Below, piece by piece: positions 27,145-35,667 of a stretch of DNA of 64,000 nucleotides (positions within the stretch are counted from its first letter, which is position 1; every line of letters begins with the position of its first letter). Both the position numbers and the translations under genes were made by a program. Source of the stretch: Pukyongia sp963768085 (GTDB taxonomy: Bacteria > Bacteroidota > Bacteroidia > Flavobacteriales > Flavobacteriaceae); contig CAVYGO010000003.1 of the NCBI GenBank assembly GCA_963768085.1, positions 682,001-746,000 on the forward strand, read 5' to 3'. The notes under the pieces were generated by a model, which saw only the letters and a program-made list of their open reading frames with translations, did no database searches and had not been told where the DNA came from.

Positions 27145-28254
27145 CTATTTTCGGCAAACAACCCGTTTTATCCGATGGGATAAAGCCGTAAGCAGTTCAT
27201 AGGAAATGGTATTTCCCGCAATGGCGAGCTAGGAAGCCGGCATATCTTCACCAAAAACTATTACCTCATCACCTTCTTGACAGTCAATATTAGTGACATC
27301 GACCATCAACATATCCATACAAACATTACCAATGATAGAAGCTTTATTACCATTAATAATTACGCTGCCTTTTTCATTGCCAAGACTACGGGGGATGCCG
27401 TCTGCGTGTCCAATGGGCAGGGTAGCAGTTTTTTCGTAACCCGAAGCTTTGTAGGCTCGATTGTATCCTACAGATTCACCGGGCTTGATCATATGGATCT
27501 GAGAAATAATCGTTTTTAGGCTTAAAACGGGTTTGAGCAAGTGATCTATAACTGGATTGTTCCCATAACCATAAAGGCCAATACCTGTTCTCACCATATC
27601 GAACTCAGCCTCAGGATAATTTACAATAGCTGAAGTATTGCTTTGGTGCAACATGGGTTCATAGCCGATCCGGGATTTCATATCATCAGCAATCACCTTG
27701 AAACTGTTAATTTGATTTAAGGTAAATTCTTTTTCCGCATGATCTTCACTGGCCGCCAAATGGGAGAATAGACTTTTAACCTTTACTGCACTGGTTCCGG
27801 CTAATATTTCGGCAATCCATTCCGTATCATTCTCCCTAAACCCAAGTCGGTTGAGTCCGGTATTGAATTTAATATGAACAGGATAATCGGTCTGCGAATG
27901 TTCTTCAGCTTTGGCGATAAAAGCTTTTAGTATTCTCGGGCTGTACATGGCCGGTTCGAGACATCGCGCGATTAATTCATCAAAATTGATTGATTGTGGA
28001 TGTAATACCAGGATAGGAGACATTATACCGGCATCGCGCAATTCAACCCCTTCACTTACATAAGCTACAGCCAGGTAATCTGCCCCTAAAGCGATTAATT
28101 CTCTCGCGATCTCGGAGGCATTACTTCCATAGCCACCAGCTTTTACAACACCAAGGACTTTGGTGGTTGGTTTTAACTTTGAGGTGATAAAGCGGTAATT
28201 ATGATCAAGCGCGTTGAGGTCTATTTCCAGAATGGTTTCGGATGCTTTGGACAT
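27145..28254 (-). pseudogene. alr: Alanine racemase, interrupted by an in-frame TAG near the C-terminus
   Basis: The open part (27229-28254) gives 341 residues with PLP lysine in VVKAGGYGSNASEI, the YNRAYKASGY region, LPIGHADGIPR and IGNVCMDMLMVDVT. It stops with TAG (27229-27231) right after GEDMPAS. The same frame then continues with LAIAGNTISYELLTALSHR and IKRVVCRK to a TAG at 27145-27147, exactly the family's conserved C-terminal strands. So a single codon change (a GAG, CAG or AAG to TAG) truncates the enzyme by about 28 residues, or the base is a sequence error. Alr makes D-alanine for peptidoglycan. It lies three bases after tdk. Confidence 0.85.
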
Positions 28255-28257
28255 TGA

Positions 28258-28896
28258 TCAGGCTTGCTTTTTTGAAGGAAATTCAATAGGATCCTTTACA
28301 TCCATCTTCTTAACTTTTTCTCGCAGGACAGCTTTGTAATAAGCAGCACGACTTAGAGGTTCATACTCATCTGTCTCACCTAAAAGTACTAATTCGTCAC
28401 TATTGGATTTTCTAAAACTGAAATGAGCAAGGTTTCCTGTTCGTGGACAAACGGCGTGAACTTTCGTAACGTATTCGGCTGTCGCCATAAGACTTGGCAT
28501 TGGCCCGAAAGGATTGCCCTTAAAATCCATATCCAGACCGGCGACGATCACTCGGACTCCATTATTAGCAAGATCGTTGCATACTTTTACTATTTCATCA
28601 TCGAAGAACTGGGCTTCATCTATGCCCACAACATCGCATCCATCGGCGAGGATTGGGATATTCGCAGCTGCAGGTACCGGGGTAGACCTTATTTCGTTAC
28701 TATCGTGAGAAATTACTTTATCCTCATCGTAGCGCTGATCCACAACAGGTTTGAAAATTTCAACCCGCTGCCGTGCAAATTTGGCGCGTTTTAACCTGCG
28801 GATAAGCTCTTCGGTCTTTCCCGAAAACATAGAGCCGCAGATCACTTCGATCCAGCCAAATTGCTCTTTTTGATTTACGGTATTTTCAAGAAACAT
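28258..28896 (-). CDS. tdk: Thymidine kinase (type II)
   Basis: 212 residues. Walker A is in CGSMFSGKTEELIRRL, the lasso/active base is in GIDEAQFFDDEIV, and the nucleoside site in LDMDFKGNPFGPM. The C-terminal zinc-domain region retains only one cysteine (AVCPRTGNLAHFSFRK), not the four-Cys site of many type II kinases. It phosphorylates thymidine to dTMP for salvage. It ends three bases before the alr start, so they are probably cotranscribed. Confidence 0.95.
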   Translation of the reverse strand: MFLENTVNQKEQFGWIEVICGSMFSGKTEELIRRLKRAKFARQRVEIFKPVVDQRYDEDKVISHDSNEIRSTPVPAAANIPILADGCDVVGIDEAQFFDDEIVKVCNDLANNGVRVIVAGLDMDFKGNPFGPMPSLMATAEYVTKVHAVCPRTGNLAHFSFRKSNSDELVLLGETDEYEPLSRAAYYKAVLREKVKKMDVKDPIEFPSKKQA

Positions 28897-28997
28897 AAGG
28901 TTAACTTAGAATAAAATGGAATTCTTTGACGTTTACATATAGGTTGCGTAAATTTAACAAAACTAAAGAGAGAAGAACCATTTCAATATAAAAAATT

Positions 28998-29744
28998 ATG
29001 AAGAAGAAGCTTCAGATGGAAATATCTGAATTAGCAGAAGAATTAAGTAAAGAAGGCGGTGATTTCAATGTGCCGAAGGTAAAGCAAGCCATTAGGCTGA
29101 TTTACGAAAAATTAACGATACTGGAATACCTGGAAGGGCAATTAGAAACGGGTGCCCAATCATATGATTCTAAATCTTTCCGTGAAAATAACTGGTTTGT
29201 TGAACCGGAGCCAGTACCCCAACCCGAACATAAGGAAGAACTGGTGGAGCCTTTGATGGAGAAGATCAAAGATATCGTTGCTCAAATGCCCGAAGAAAGT
29301 GACCAGGTGGATGAATTACTTAAAAAAGTATTGCCTGGCAAAAAACAAATAAAGAATGATCTGGAAGAATTTGCTTCCAACTACCAGGAAACACCCGTAT
29401 TCGAGCGCAAAGAAATAGAATCTGCCAAGGTGGTACACACTACCATAAAGACAGAGTCACGACCCAACGGAACTGAAGACCCTGAAAAACCAAAATCGTT
29501 GAACGATGTGGTAAAAACCGGCCTAAACATTGGACTGAACGACAGATTGGCTTTTATAAAACATTTATTCAATGATAAGGCCGATGACTATGCGAAGGTG
29601 TTATCACAGATAAGCACTATGCAATCCTTCGATGAGGCCGATACCTTTATAAAAGGTAAAGTAAAGCCTGATTATAATTACTGGCTGAATAAGGAGGAAT
29701 ACGCAGAACGGTTTATGGCTGTGGTAGAAAAACGATTCGACTAA
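28998..29744 (+). CDS. Conserved hypothetical protein preceding rsmI
   Basis: 248 residues, predominantly charged and helical with a Pro/Glu-rich stretch at about 70-80. The N-terminal part (VKQAIRLIYEKLTILEYLEGQ) looks like a short coiled coil; the C-terminal part (LNDRLAFIKHLFNDKADDYA, then KPDYNYWLNKEEYAERFM) resembles a segment I recall from Bacteroidota proteins beside rsmI. It has no signal peptide or membrane helix, so it is probably cytoplasmic. Function unknown; the nine-base gap to rsmI suggests cotranscription. Confidence 0.7.
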   Translation: MKKKLQMEISELAEELSKEGGDFNVPKVKQAIRLIYEKLTILEYLEGQLETGAQSYDSKSFRENNWFVEPEPVPQPEHKEELVEPLMEKIKDIVAQMPEESDQVDELLKKVLPGKKQIKNDLEEFASNYQETPVFERKEIESAKVVHTTIKTESRPNGTEDPEKPKSLNDVVKTGLNIGLNDRLAFIKHLFNDKADDYAKVLSQISTMQSFDEADTFIKGKVKPDYNYWLNKEEYAERFMAVVEKRFD

Positions 29745-29753
29745 ATTCTGGTA

Positions 29754-30425
29754 ATGGGAAAACTATACCTCATTCCCACCCCCATTGGAAATCTGAAGGA
29801 CATGACTTTCAGGGCTATAGAGGTATTAAAAGAAGCCGACTTTATTTTAGCCGAAGATACGAGGACCAGTGGCAAACTCCTCAAACATTACGCCATCGGT
29901 ACACCCATGCAATCCCATCATATGCACAATGAGCATCGGACTATAGATTCCATAGTCTCCAGGATACAGGCCGGCGATATTGTCGCGTTAATAAGTGACG
30001 CAGGCACCCCCGCTATAAGTGATCCCGGGTTTCTTCTTACGCGGGCTTGTATAGAAAATGGTATTGAAGTAGACTGCCTGCCGGGAGCCACCGCCTTTGT
30101 ACCAGCACTTGTAAATAGTGGCCTCCCCAACGATAAATTTGTATTCGAAGGGTTTTTACCTGCGAAGAAAGGACGACAAACGAGACTAAAACTACTCGCG
30201 GAGGAAACGCGCACCATTATCTTATATGAATCTCCTCACAAACTGGTAAAAACACTGATTCAAATTTCAGAAAATTTCGGAACAGATCGGCTAGTTTCTG
30301 TATCAAGAGAGCTTACTAAAATGCATGAAGAGACCATCCGGGGAACCGTTACCGAGGTCATGGCGCATTATAAATCACATCCGCCAAAAGGTGAAATAGT
30401 GATCGTAGTAGGAGGTAAAAAATGA
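29754..30425 (+). CDS. rsmI: 16S rRNA (cytidine-2'-O)-methyltransferase
   Basis: 223 residues of the tetrapyrrole-methylase-like fold: LYLIPTPIGNLKDMTFRA at the start, FILAEDTRTSGKLLKH, the SAM site VALISDAGTPAISDPG, and LPGATAFVPALVNSGLP. RsmI 2'-O-methylates C1402 of 16S rRNA. The C-terminal extension of some RsmI proteins is short here (ends EIVIVVGGKK). Its stop overlaps the start of the next gene (ATGA, 30422-30425). Confidence 0.96.
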   Translation: MGKLYLIPTPIGNLKDMTFRAIEVLKEADFILAEDTRTSGKLLKHYAIGTPMQSHHMHNEHRTIDSIVSRIQAGDIVALISDAGTPAISDPGFLLTRACIENGIEVDCLPGATAFVPALVNSGLPNDKFVFEGFLPAKKGRQTRLKLLAEETRTIILYESPHKLVKTLIQISENFGTDRLVSVSRELTKMHEETIRGTVTEVMAHYKSHPPKGEIVIVVGGKK

Positions 30426-30988
30426 AAGAATTACTAACCGAAATCCGCAATTGCACTATTTGCTCCGAATATCTCCCACTGGGACCACGACCTGTAATTG
30501 AAGCCTCATCCAATTCGAAGATCATTATAGTAGGACAGGCACCAGGCACTAAAGTTCATGAGAGCGGCATTCCATGGGACGACCAGAGTGGTAAGAAATT
30601 ACGAGAATGGTTAAACGTCGATAACGACACCTTTTACAATGTGGATAATTTTGGGATAGTTCCCATGGGTTTTTGTTATCCCGGAAAAGGAAAGACAGGC
30701 GATCTGCCACCGCGAAAAGAATGTGCAGAGACCTGGCATGATCAAGTTTTTAGCGCATTCGATCGGATAAGACTGGTTTTGGTTATTGGCACCTATGCAC
30801 AGAATTATTTCTTTCCGAAAGACGAAAACAATTTAACTGAAAAGGTCCGCAATTATCAGAAGTATCTGCCTAAGTACTGGCCGCTTCCTCATCCTTCACC
30901 GGTAAATAGATTCTGGCGCTCTAAGAATTTGTGGTTTGAAGCTGAGGTCGTTCCCCGACTTCAGAAGAAGATCAATCAGCTCCTCTAA
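30422..30988 (+). CDS. Uracil-DNA glycosylase-family protein
   Basis: 188 residues of the UDG superfamily fold. The region IIIVGQAPGTKVHESGIPW carries the active-site motif (GQAPG), and PLPHPSPVNRFWRSKN carries the second motif (HPS). The four Fe-S cysteines of family 4 enzymes are not obvious; two cysteines occur near the N-terminus (NCTICSEY) and others at GFCYPG and ECAE, so a cluster is possible. It probably removes uracil or another damaged base from DNA. It is coupled to rsmI by a four-base overlap. Confidence 0.8.
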   Translation: MKELLTEIRNCTICSEYLPLGPRPVIEASSNSKIIIVGQAPGTKVHESGIPWDDQSGKKLREWLNVDNDTFYNVDNFGIVPMGFCYPGKGKTGDLPPRKECAETWHDQVFSAFDRIRLVLVIGTYAQNYFFPKDENNLTEKVRNYQKYLPKYWPLPHPSPVNRFWRSKNLWFEAEVVPRLQKKINQLL

Positions 30989-31005
30989 ATTTCGGATATT
31001 CCAAA

Positions 31006-31596
31006 TTAAACATGCTTCCCTTTATTCCATCCATGCTTTCCTAAGTATTGCTCACCACTGTCAACAGCTCCATCTTCAATAGAAGTTCCCATGGAATCGT
31101 TCCATCGATTGAGGTAGCCAAATAAGGAGATCACGCCAAGCATTTCTACGATCTCACCTTCATTCCAATGCTCGTACAAGCGACGTTTAATCGATTCATC
31201 AACAGCATTTGGGACTAAAGAGGCTGCCAGTGAAAAATCTAAAGCGGCTCTTTCGGCCTCAGAAAAGGCCGGATGCGTCCGGTATTCCCAGATGTTGTCT
31301 AATTGTTCTTGTTCAGCACCATAGCGCTCTGCAGCCCGAATTGCGTGAGCCTGGCAATAGCGACATCCGGTAGAGTTACTACTCACCCAGGCGATCATAC
31401 GCTTGAGCGCTGAGGTAACTCTTCCTTCATTGGCCATTACAGCTTTGTTTAAGTTAATGAACGCTTTACTTATGGCAGGTCGTCGCTGCATAGTAAGTAC
31501 ACTATTTGGGCAAAAGCCGAGGGTTTCGTTGAAGAAAAGGGCAAGTTCTTTGGTTTCAGGATCGTGATCGGCTGAAAGCGGAGTTACTAATGGCAT
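31006..31596 (-). CDS. Carboxymuconolactone decarboxylase/AhpD-like peroxidase-related protein
   Basis: 196 residues, all-helical. The CMD-family redox motif is visible in SSNSTGCRYCQAHAIRAAER (Cys-x-x-Cys-x-x-His), as in AhpD-like alkylhydroperoxidases. The N-terminal part (ELALFFNETLGFCPNSVLTM) and EMLGVISLFGYLNRWNDSM match the wider family of peroxidase-related enzymes. It is likely a thiol peroxidase partner in oxidative defence; the electron donor is unknown. It is single, convergent to the UDG-like gene, and divergent from recJ. Confidence 0.8.
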   Translation of the reverse strand: MPLVTPLSADHDPETKELALFFNETLGFCPNSVLTMQRRPAISKAFINLNKAVMANEGRVTSALKRMIAWVSSNSTGCRYCQAHAIRAAERYGAEQEQLDNIWEYRTHPAFSEAERAALDFSLAASLVPNAVDESIKRRLYEHWNEGEIVEMLGVISLFGYLNRWNDSMGTSIEDGAVDSGEQYLGKHGWNKGKHV

Positions 31597-31813
31597 AGGA
31601 CATTATTTTTGTTTTTTCGAAAGTACGAAAATGAATCGCCTTCGACCAAATTGAAGTTAGTTGCTTCAGAAGAAATAATAATTAGTATTTTTACATATCG
31701 CGTTCTGCTTCCCTTTAAAAACATATCCGAATTATTAGTATATCATTTTTGCGCCGGGGCCTGCCAATATTGGGTTGTGATTTTGAAATTTGATATTTGG
31801 ATTTTCTGAGACT

Positions 31814-33505
31814 ATGCGCTGGACATTAAAACCTAAACCCGATTCCGAAAAAGTTAAGAATCTAAGCAAAGCATTGCAGGTAGAACCTATAGTGGCGAAC
31901 CTTCTTATACAAAGAGGTATTGAAACTTATGAAGATGCGCGGGATTTCTTCCGACCCGATCTTTCGCATTTGCACGACCCATTTCTTATGAAAGATATGG
32001 ACAAAGCGGTAGCAAGAATTGAGAATGCGATCCAATCCGAAGAAAATATTTTGATCTATGGCGACTACGATGTTGATGGCACGACCAGCGTTGCTTTGCT
32101 TTCGTCTTACTTAAAGACGTATTATCCTAACGTGGGTACCTATATTCCGGATCGTTACCAGGAAGGGTATGGTGTTTCGCTTCAGGGAATCGACTATGCA
32201 GAGGATAATGACATTTCCTTGATCATAGCCCTGGATTGCGGGATCAAGGCTATCGATCAGGTTTTATATGCTTCGGAAAAAAACATTGATTTCATCATAT
32301 GTGACCATCACCGACCGGGAAGCACTTTACCAAATGCGGTTGCAGTGCTCGACCCGAAAAGGACAGATTGTGAGTATCCGTATAAAGAGCTTTGCGGTTG
32401 TGGCGTGGGTTTTAAACTTGTCCAGGCACTTGCTTCGCAAAGAGGACAAACCATCGATGATCTTTTATTGTATCTGGACCTTGTAGTAACGGCGATCGGT
32501 GCGGACATTGTTCCAATTACAGGTGAGAACAGGGTGCTGGCTTATTTTGGATTGAAAGTGATCAACTCAAATCCCAGAACGGGTTTTCAAGCCATTCTTC
32601 AGCAGGTAAAAAAGAGTACATTGACGATCATGGATGTGGTTTTCATTATAGCGCCTAGAATAAATGCCGCTGGGCGAATGAAACATGGCAATCATGCGGT
32701 GACCTTACTTATCGAGCCGGATCTGGATAAAGCCATAGAATTTGCTATGGAGATAGAAGCTTTTAATACGGAAAGGCGAGAGACTGATAAAAAAATCACG
32801 GTAGAGGCACTGCAACAACTTAAAGAAAATGGTGAGGAAAACAAGATCACCACGGTGGTGTATGATGAAAACTGGCATAAAGGTGTTATCGGAATTGTCG
32901 CTTCACGGCTCACAGAAACATATTACAGGCCAACTCTTGTTTTCACCAAAAGTGGTGATAAATTAGCCGCCTCCGCCAGATCGGTGCGTGGTTTTGATGT
33001 GTACAATGCATTAGAAGGCTGTGCGGAACATATCGAACAGTTTGGCGGACATAAATATGCAGCAGGGCTTACTTTATTGGAAAAGGATTATGAGAAATTC
33101 AAGGCGAAATTTGAGCAGGTTGTTTCAGAATCTATTGACCCTTCCTTGCTTATTCCAGAGATAAAGATCGATGCTAACATCAGACTTGATCAGATAACAC
33201 CAAAATTTTATAGAATTTTAAAGCAATTCGCTCCATTTGGCCCTGGAAACATGAATCCTGTATTCATGTCGGCAGATGTTAAAGATACGGGTGCAGGACG
33301 CTGTGTGGGTGAGGACAAGTCTCATTTGCGTTTAGTTGTAACACAGGGGAATAGGACGCCGATAACGGGAATCGGATTCGGCTTAGGCCATAAAGAAGCT
33401 GTGAGTTGCAACGGGGAGTATTTTAAAATAGCTTTTGCAATTGATGAAAACGAATGGAACGGAACGATAAGTCTTCAATTAAAGATAAAGGATATAAAAC
33501 CTTGA
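31814..33505 (+). CDS. recJ: Single-stranded-DNA-specific exonuclease RecJ
   Basis: 563 residues from ATG 31814. The DHH-family motifs are intact: DYDVDGTTSVAL, LDCGIKA, CDHHRPG, and ARSVRGFDVYNALEG / FGGHKYAAGL of the DHHA1 domain, followed by the RecJ OB domain. It degrades single-stranded DNA 5' to 3' in mismatch, base excision and recombination repair. A TTG at 31790 in frame is weaker, since the protein normally begins near MRWTLKP. The cell also has an AddAB-like pair in this window. Confidence 0.96.
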   Translation: MRWTLKPKPDSEKVKNLSKALQVEPIVANLLIQRGIETYEDARDFFRPDLSHLHDPFLMKDMDKAVARIENAIQSEENILIYGDYDVDGTTSVALLSSYLKTYYPNVGTYIPDRYQEGYGVSLQGIDYAEDNDISLIIALDCGIKAIDQVLYASEKNIDFIICDHHRPGSTLPNAVAVLDPKRTDCEYPYKELCGCGVGFKLVQALASQRGQTIDDLLLYLDLVVTAIGADIVPITGENRVLAYFGLKVINSNPRTGFQAILQQVKKSTLTIMDVVFIIAPRINAAGRMKHGNHAVTLLIEPDLDKAIEFAMEIEAFNTERRETDKKITVEALQQLKENGEENKITTVVYDENWHKGVIGIVASRLTETYYRPTLVFTKSGDKLAASARSVRGFDVYNALEGCAEHIEQFGGHKYAAGLTLLEKDYEKFKAKFEQVVSESIDPSLLIPEIKIDANIRLDQITPKFYRILKQFAPFGPGNMNPVFMSADVKDTGAGRCVGEDKSHLRLVVTQGNRTPITGIGFGLGHKEAVSCNGEYFKIAFAIDENEWNGTISLQLKIKDIKP

Positions 33506-33539
33506 TTTTGTATCTTTAAATTCGCTAACCTGCGTCATA

Positions 33540-34148
33540 ATGAAACAAATTATAATATTTTTATTGATAGTAATAGTAGGCCTTATTGGCTGGAGTCAGT
33601 ATAAAAAGTATAAGCGCTTCTCTCTGAGTGAATACCAATATAAGATTCCCGATGAGATTGAAAACACTTCGGATAAAAGTCTTCTTTTAGATTATTTGGA
33701 AGCGGTTGAATCGGTTAATGGCTACGTGATCACCCAATGGAGTGCGCACGGGATTGACATCCGAAACCCTAAAAAGGATAATGATAGAACAAGAGCAGCT
33801 GTTTCCGAATACGGAAAAAGGCTAGCCAATGTTAAGTTTTATGAGCAGCAATTACTTAATCCTGAAACAAAAACCGACCCCTTAGTAATTTCTGAAGAAC
33901 AAAGAAAAAAAGAATTGATCCGATCTCAGTTTTTCAGTAATACCGCAGCCAACTCGTTCAGAATAGGCGATCAGAACGCTTTGGTTTTTGAAATTCAACG
34001 TATACTTATAGAAGAAGGGTATCCAATCAAGCATGATGGTTTATTCAGGGCCGAGACCTTTAACGCATTGAAATCCTTTGAAGAAAAGAATGGGCTGTTT
34101 CCGGACGGCAAACTGGATGCGCTAACATTAGAATATCTGCTGAAATAA
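33540..34148 (+). CDS. Membrane-anchored protein with C-terminal peptidoglycan-binding-like domain
   Basis: 202 residues. An N-terminal membrane helix (IIIFLLIVIVGLIGWSQY) is followed by a charged segment, and the last ~65 residues (VFEIQRILIEEGYPIKHDG, then FNALKSFEEKNGLFPDGKLD) match the PG_binding_1 three-helix fold. The domain would bind cell-wall peptidoglycan from the periplasmic side. No catalytic domain is present, so it may be a tether or regulator. It follows recJ by 34 bases. Confidence 0.75.
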   Translation: MKQIIIFLLIVIVGLIGWSQYKKYKRFSLSEYQYKIPDEIENTSDKSLLLDYLEAVESVNGYVITQWSAHGIDIRNPKKDNDRTRAAVSEYGKRLANVKFYEQQLLNPETKTDPLVISEEQRKKELIRSQFFSNTAANSFRIGDQNALVFEIQRILIEEGYPIKHDGLFRAETFNALKSFEEKNGLFPDGKLDALTLEYLLK

Positions 34149-34156
34149 GTAACATT

Positions 34157-34369
34157 TCACTCTTCAATGTGACTTTCAAAAAATTTCCAGAGCTTATCAG
34201 CGACATTGAAATCTTTTGAAACTTCCCCGATTAATTTCTTAGGTAAATACTGAAATCCTCCGGACCAGGTATGACCACCACCGATTACCTTAATTTCCTC
34301 CTCTGAAGAAAATGAAAGCAGGAGAAAAGAGCATATAAGAACAGGAAGTAGCCAAATATTTCGTTTCAT
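34157..34369 (-). pseudogene. Remnant of a secreted polyhydroxybutyrate-depolymerase/LpqC-like esterase
   Basis: This 70-codon frame is a signal peptide (MKRNIWLLPVLICSFLLLSF) joined directly to EIKVIGGGHTWSGGFQYLPK and DFNVADKLWKFF. The second part matches the C-terminal tail of LpqC/PHB-depolymerase-type esterases, whose catalytic His lies in GGGHTWPGG. The catalytic Ser and Asp region, some 200 or more residues, is missing. The join is in frame, so a deletion inside an older secreted esterase gene is the likeliest origin. It begins five bases after the LpxH-like gene. A real small secreted protein cannot be excluded. Confidence 0.7.
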
Positions 34370-34374
34370 GAGTA

Positions 34375-35133
34375 CTATTCTTTGAATTCACGTAATTCAA
34401 ATTTAGTGCCATTAAAAACTCCATAGGTGAAATGCGTGATCCAGTCGCCCAGGTTGATGTAGGTAGAATTGTCACCAACCTGAATTTCCATGGGAAGGTG
34501 CCTGTGACCGAAAATAAAATAATCAAAATGTTTTGTTTCGAGCTTTCGCTTTGCATAAAGGGCCAGCCATTCGTTTTCTTCACCTAGAAATTTCTTATCC
34601 TCATCCCCGGAAATGATCTTGTTCTTAACCGAAAGGTATTGTGCCAGGCGCATGCCTAATTCCGGATGGAACCATCGAAACAACCATTTAAAGAAGGGAC
34701 TGGCGAACACTTTTTTCATCCGCTTGTAGCCTTTATCCCCTGGACCTTTTCCATCTCCATGACCAACAAAAAATGCCGTATTATTAAAAGTAAATTCTCT
34801 CGGTTCGCGATAGATAGGGATGTTAAGTTCTTTCTCAAAATAATCTCGCATCCAAAGATCATGGTTACCAACAAAGAAATAAATTGGGATCCCTGCGTCG
34901 CTTAATTCGGCTAATTTCCCGAGTACACGGACAAAACCTTTTGGGACAACCGTCTTATATTCGAACCAGAAATCGAAGAGGTCGCCTAGCAAGAATATTG
35001 CGGCGGCATCATCTCTTATCGAATCCAGCCATCGAACGAATTTTTTCTCCCGCGGCAGGCTGGCTTCGGACGTAGGCGCACCTAGATGATTGTCGCTTGA
35101 AAAATAGATCTTTTTACCCTGGGGGATTTGCAT
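34375..35133 (-). CDS. UDP-2,3-diacylglucosamine diphosphatase (LpxH-like metallophosphoesterase)
   Basis: 252 residues with the calcineurin-like metal motifs: SSDNHLG, LLGDLFDFWFE, FVGNHDLWM, and YFIFGHRHLPM, with INLGDWITHFTY. The first motif reads SSDNH instead of the usual SDxH. LpxH-type enzymes cleave UDP-2,3-diacylglucosamine to lipid X in lipid A synthesis; the family also holds other phosphodiesterases, so the substrate is inferred. It is followed by the esterase remnant. Confidence 0.85.
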   Translation of the reverse strand: MQIPQGKKIYFSSDNHLGAPTSEASLPREKKFVRWLDSIRDDAAAIFLLGDLFDFWFEYKTVVPKGFVRVLGKLAELSDAGIPIYFFVGNHDLWMRDYFEKELNIPIYREPREFTFNNTAFFVGHGDGKGPGDKGYKRMKKVFASPFFKWLFRWFHPELGMRLAQYLSVKNKIISGDEDKKFLGEENEWLALYAKRKLETKHFDYFIFGHRHLPMEIQVGDNSTYINLGDWITHFTYGVFNGTKFELREFKE

Positions 35134-35148
35134 GCGATAAAGATAGCT

Positions 35149-35172
35149 AAAAAAGCGCCTTTGAAGAAAGGC
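35149..35172 (-). terminator. Intrinsic terminator after queD
   Basis: GCCTTT (35157-35162) and AAAGGC (35167-35172) pair around a four-base loop, and on the minus strand GC plus six T residues follow. Confidence 0.7.
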
Positions 35173-35189
35173 AACCTAGCAATTAAGAG

Positions 35190-35639
35190 TTAGTTTTCGG
35201 AAGCAAACCACTCGGCAAAACTGGTTTCGGTTTCCTGTAATTTAAGGGAATGCAGTTGGATAGAATCGGGCAACCTTCTGCGGATCTTTTCAGCAAAGTC
35301 GATCACCATCATTTCACTGGTAGGCTGATAATCCACTAACAGCACATCATGACCCCTGGTCTTCAGTTCTTCAGCTAATTCCACATGAGGAGTATGCTTA
35401 TTAAAAACAGTGGAATGGTCGAATACGTCCACGACCTCTTCTTTTACTATTTTCTTTAAATCACTGAAATCGATCACCATTCCATACTTCACATTGTTAG
35501 AATTATCAATCGGCGTTCCTATCACGGTGACGGCCAATTTGTAACTATGGCCGTGAACATTTCGGCATTTACCGTCATAACCGTAAAGGGCATGACCGGT
35601 TTCGAAAGTGAACATTTTGGTTATTCGTATGTAGCTCAT
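35190..35639 (-). CDS. queD: 6-carboxytetrahydropterin synthase/PTPS-like
   Basis: 149 residues with the T-fold zinc site: FETGHALYGYDGKCRNVHGH (one His, then Cys and HGH). The region with FDHSTVFNKHTPHVE and the final LKLQETETSFAEWFA fit QueD. It converts dihydroneopterin triphosphate to 6-carboxytetrahydropterin in queuosine precursor (preQ0) synthesis; a 6-pyruvoyl-tetrahydropterin synthase activity is possible. No other que gene is in the window. Confidence 0.88.
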   Translation of the reverse strand: MSYIRITKMFTFETGHALYGYDGKCRNVHGHSYKLAVTVIGTPIDNSNNVKYGMVIDFSDLKKIVKEEVVDVFDHSTVFNKHTPHVELAEELKTRGHDVLLVDYQPTSEMMVIDFAEKIRRRLPDSIQLHSLKLQETETSFAEWFASEN

Positions 35640-35667
35640 CGGTAATTCGATCTTTTTGTAAAAGTAT

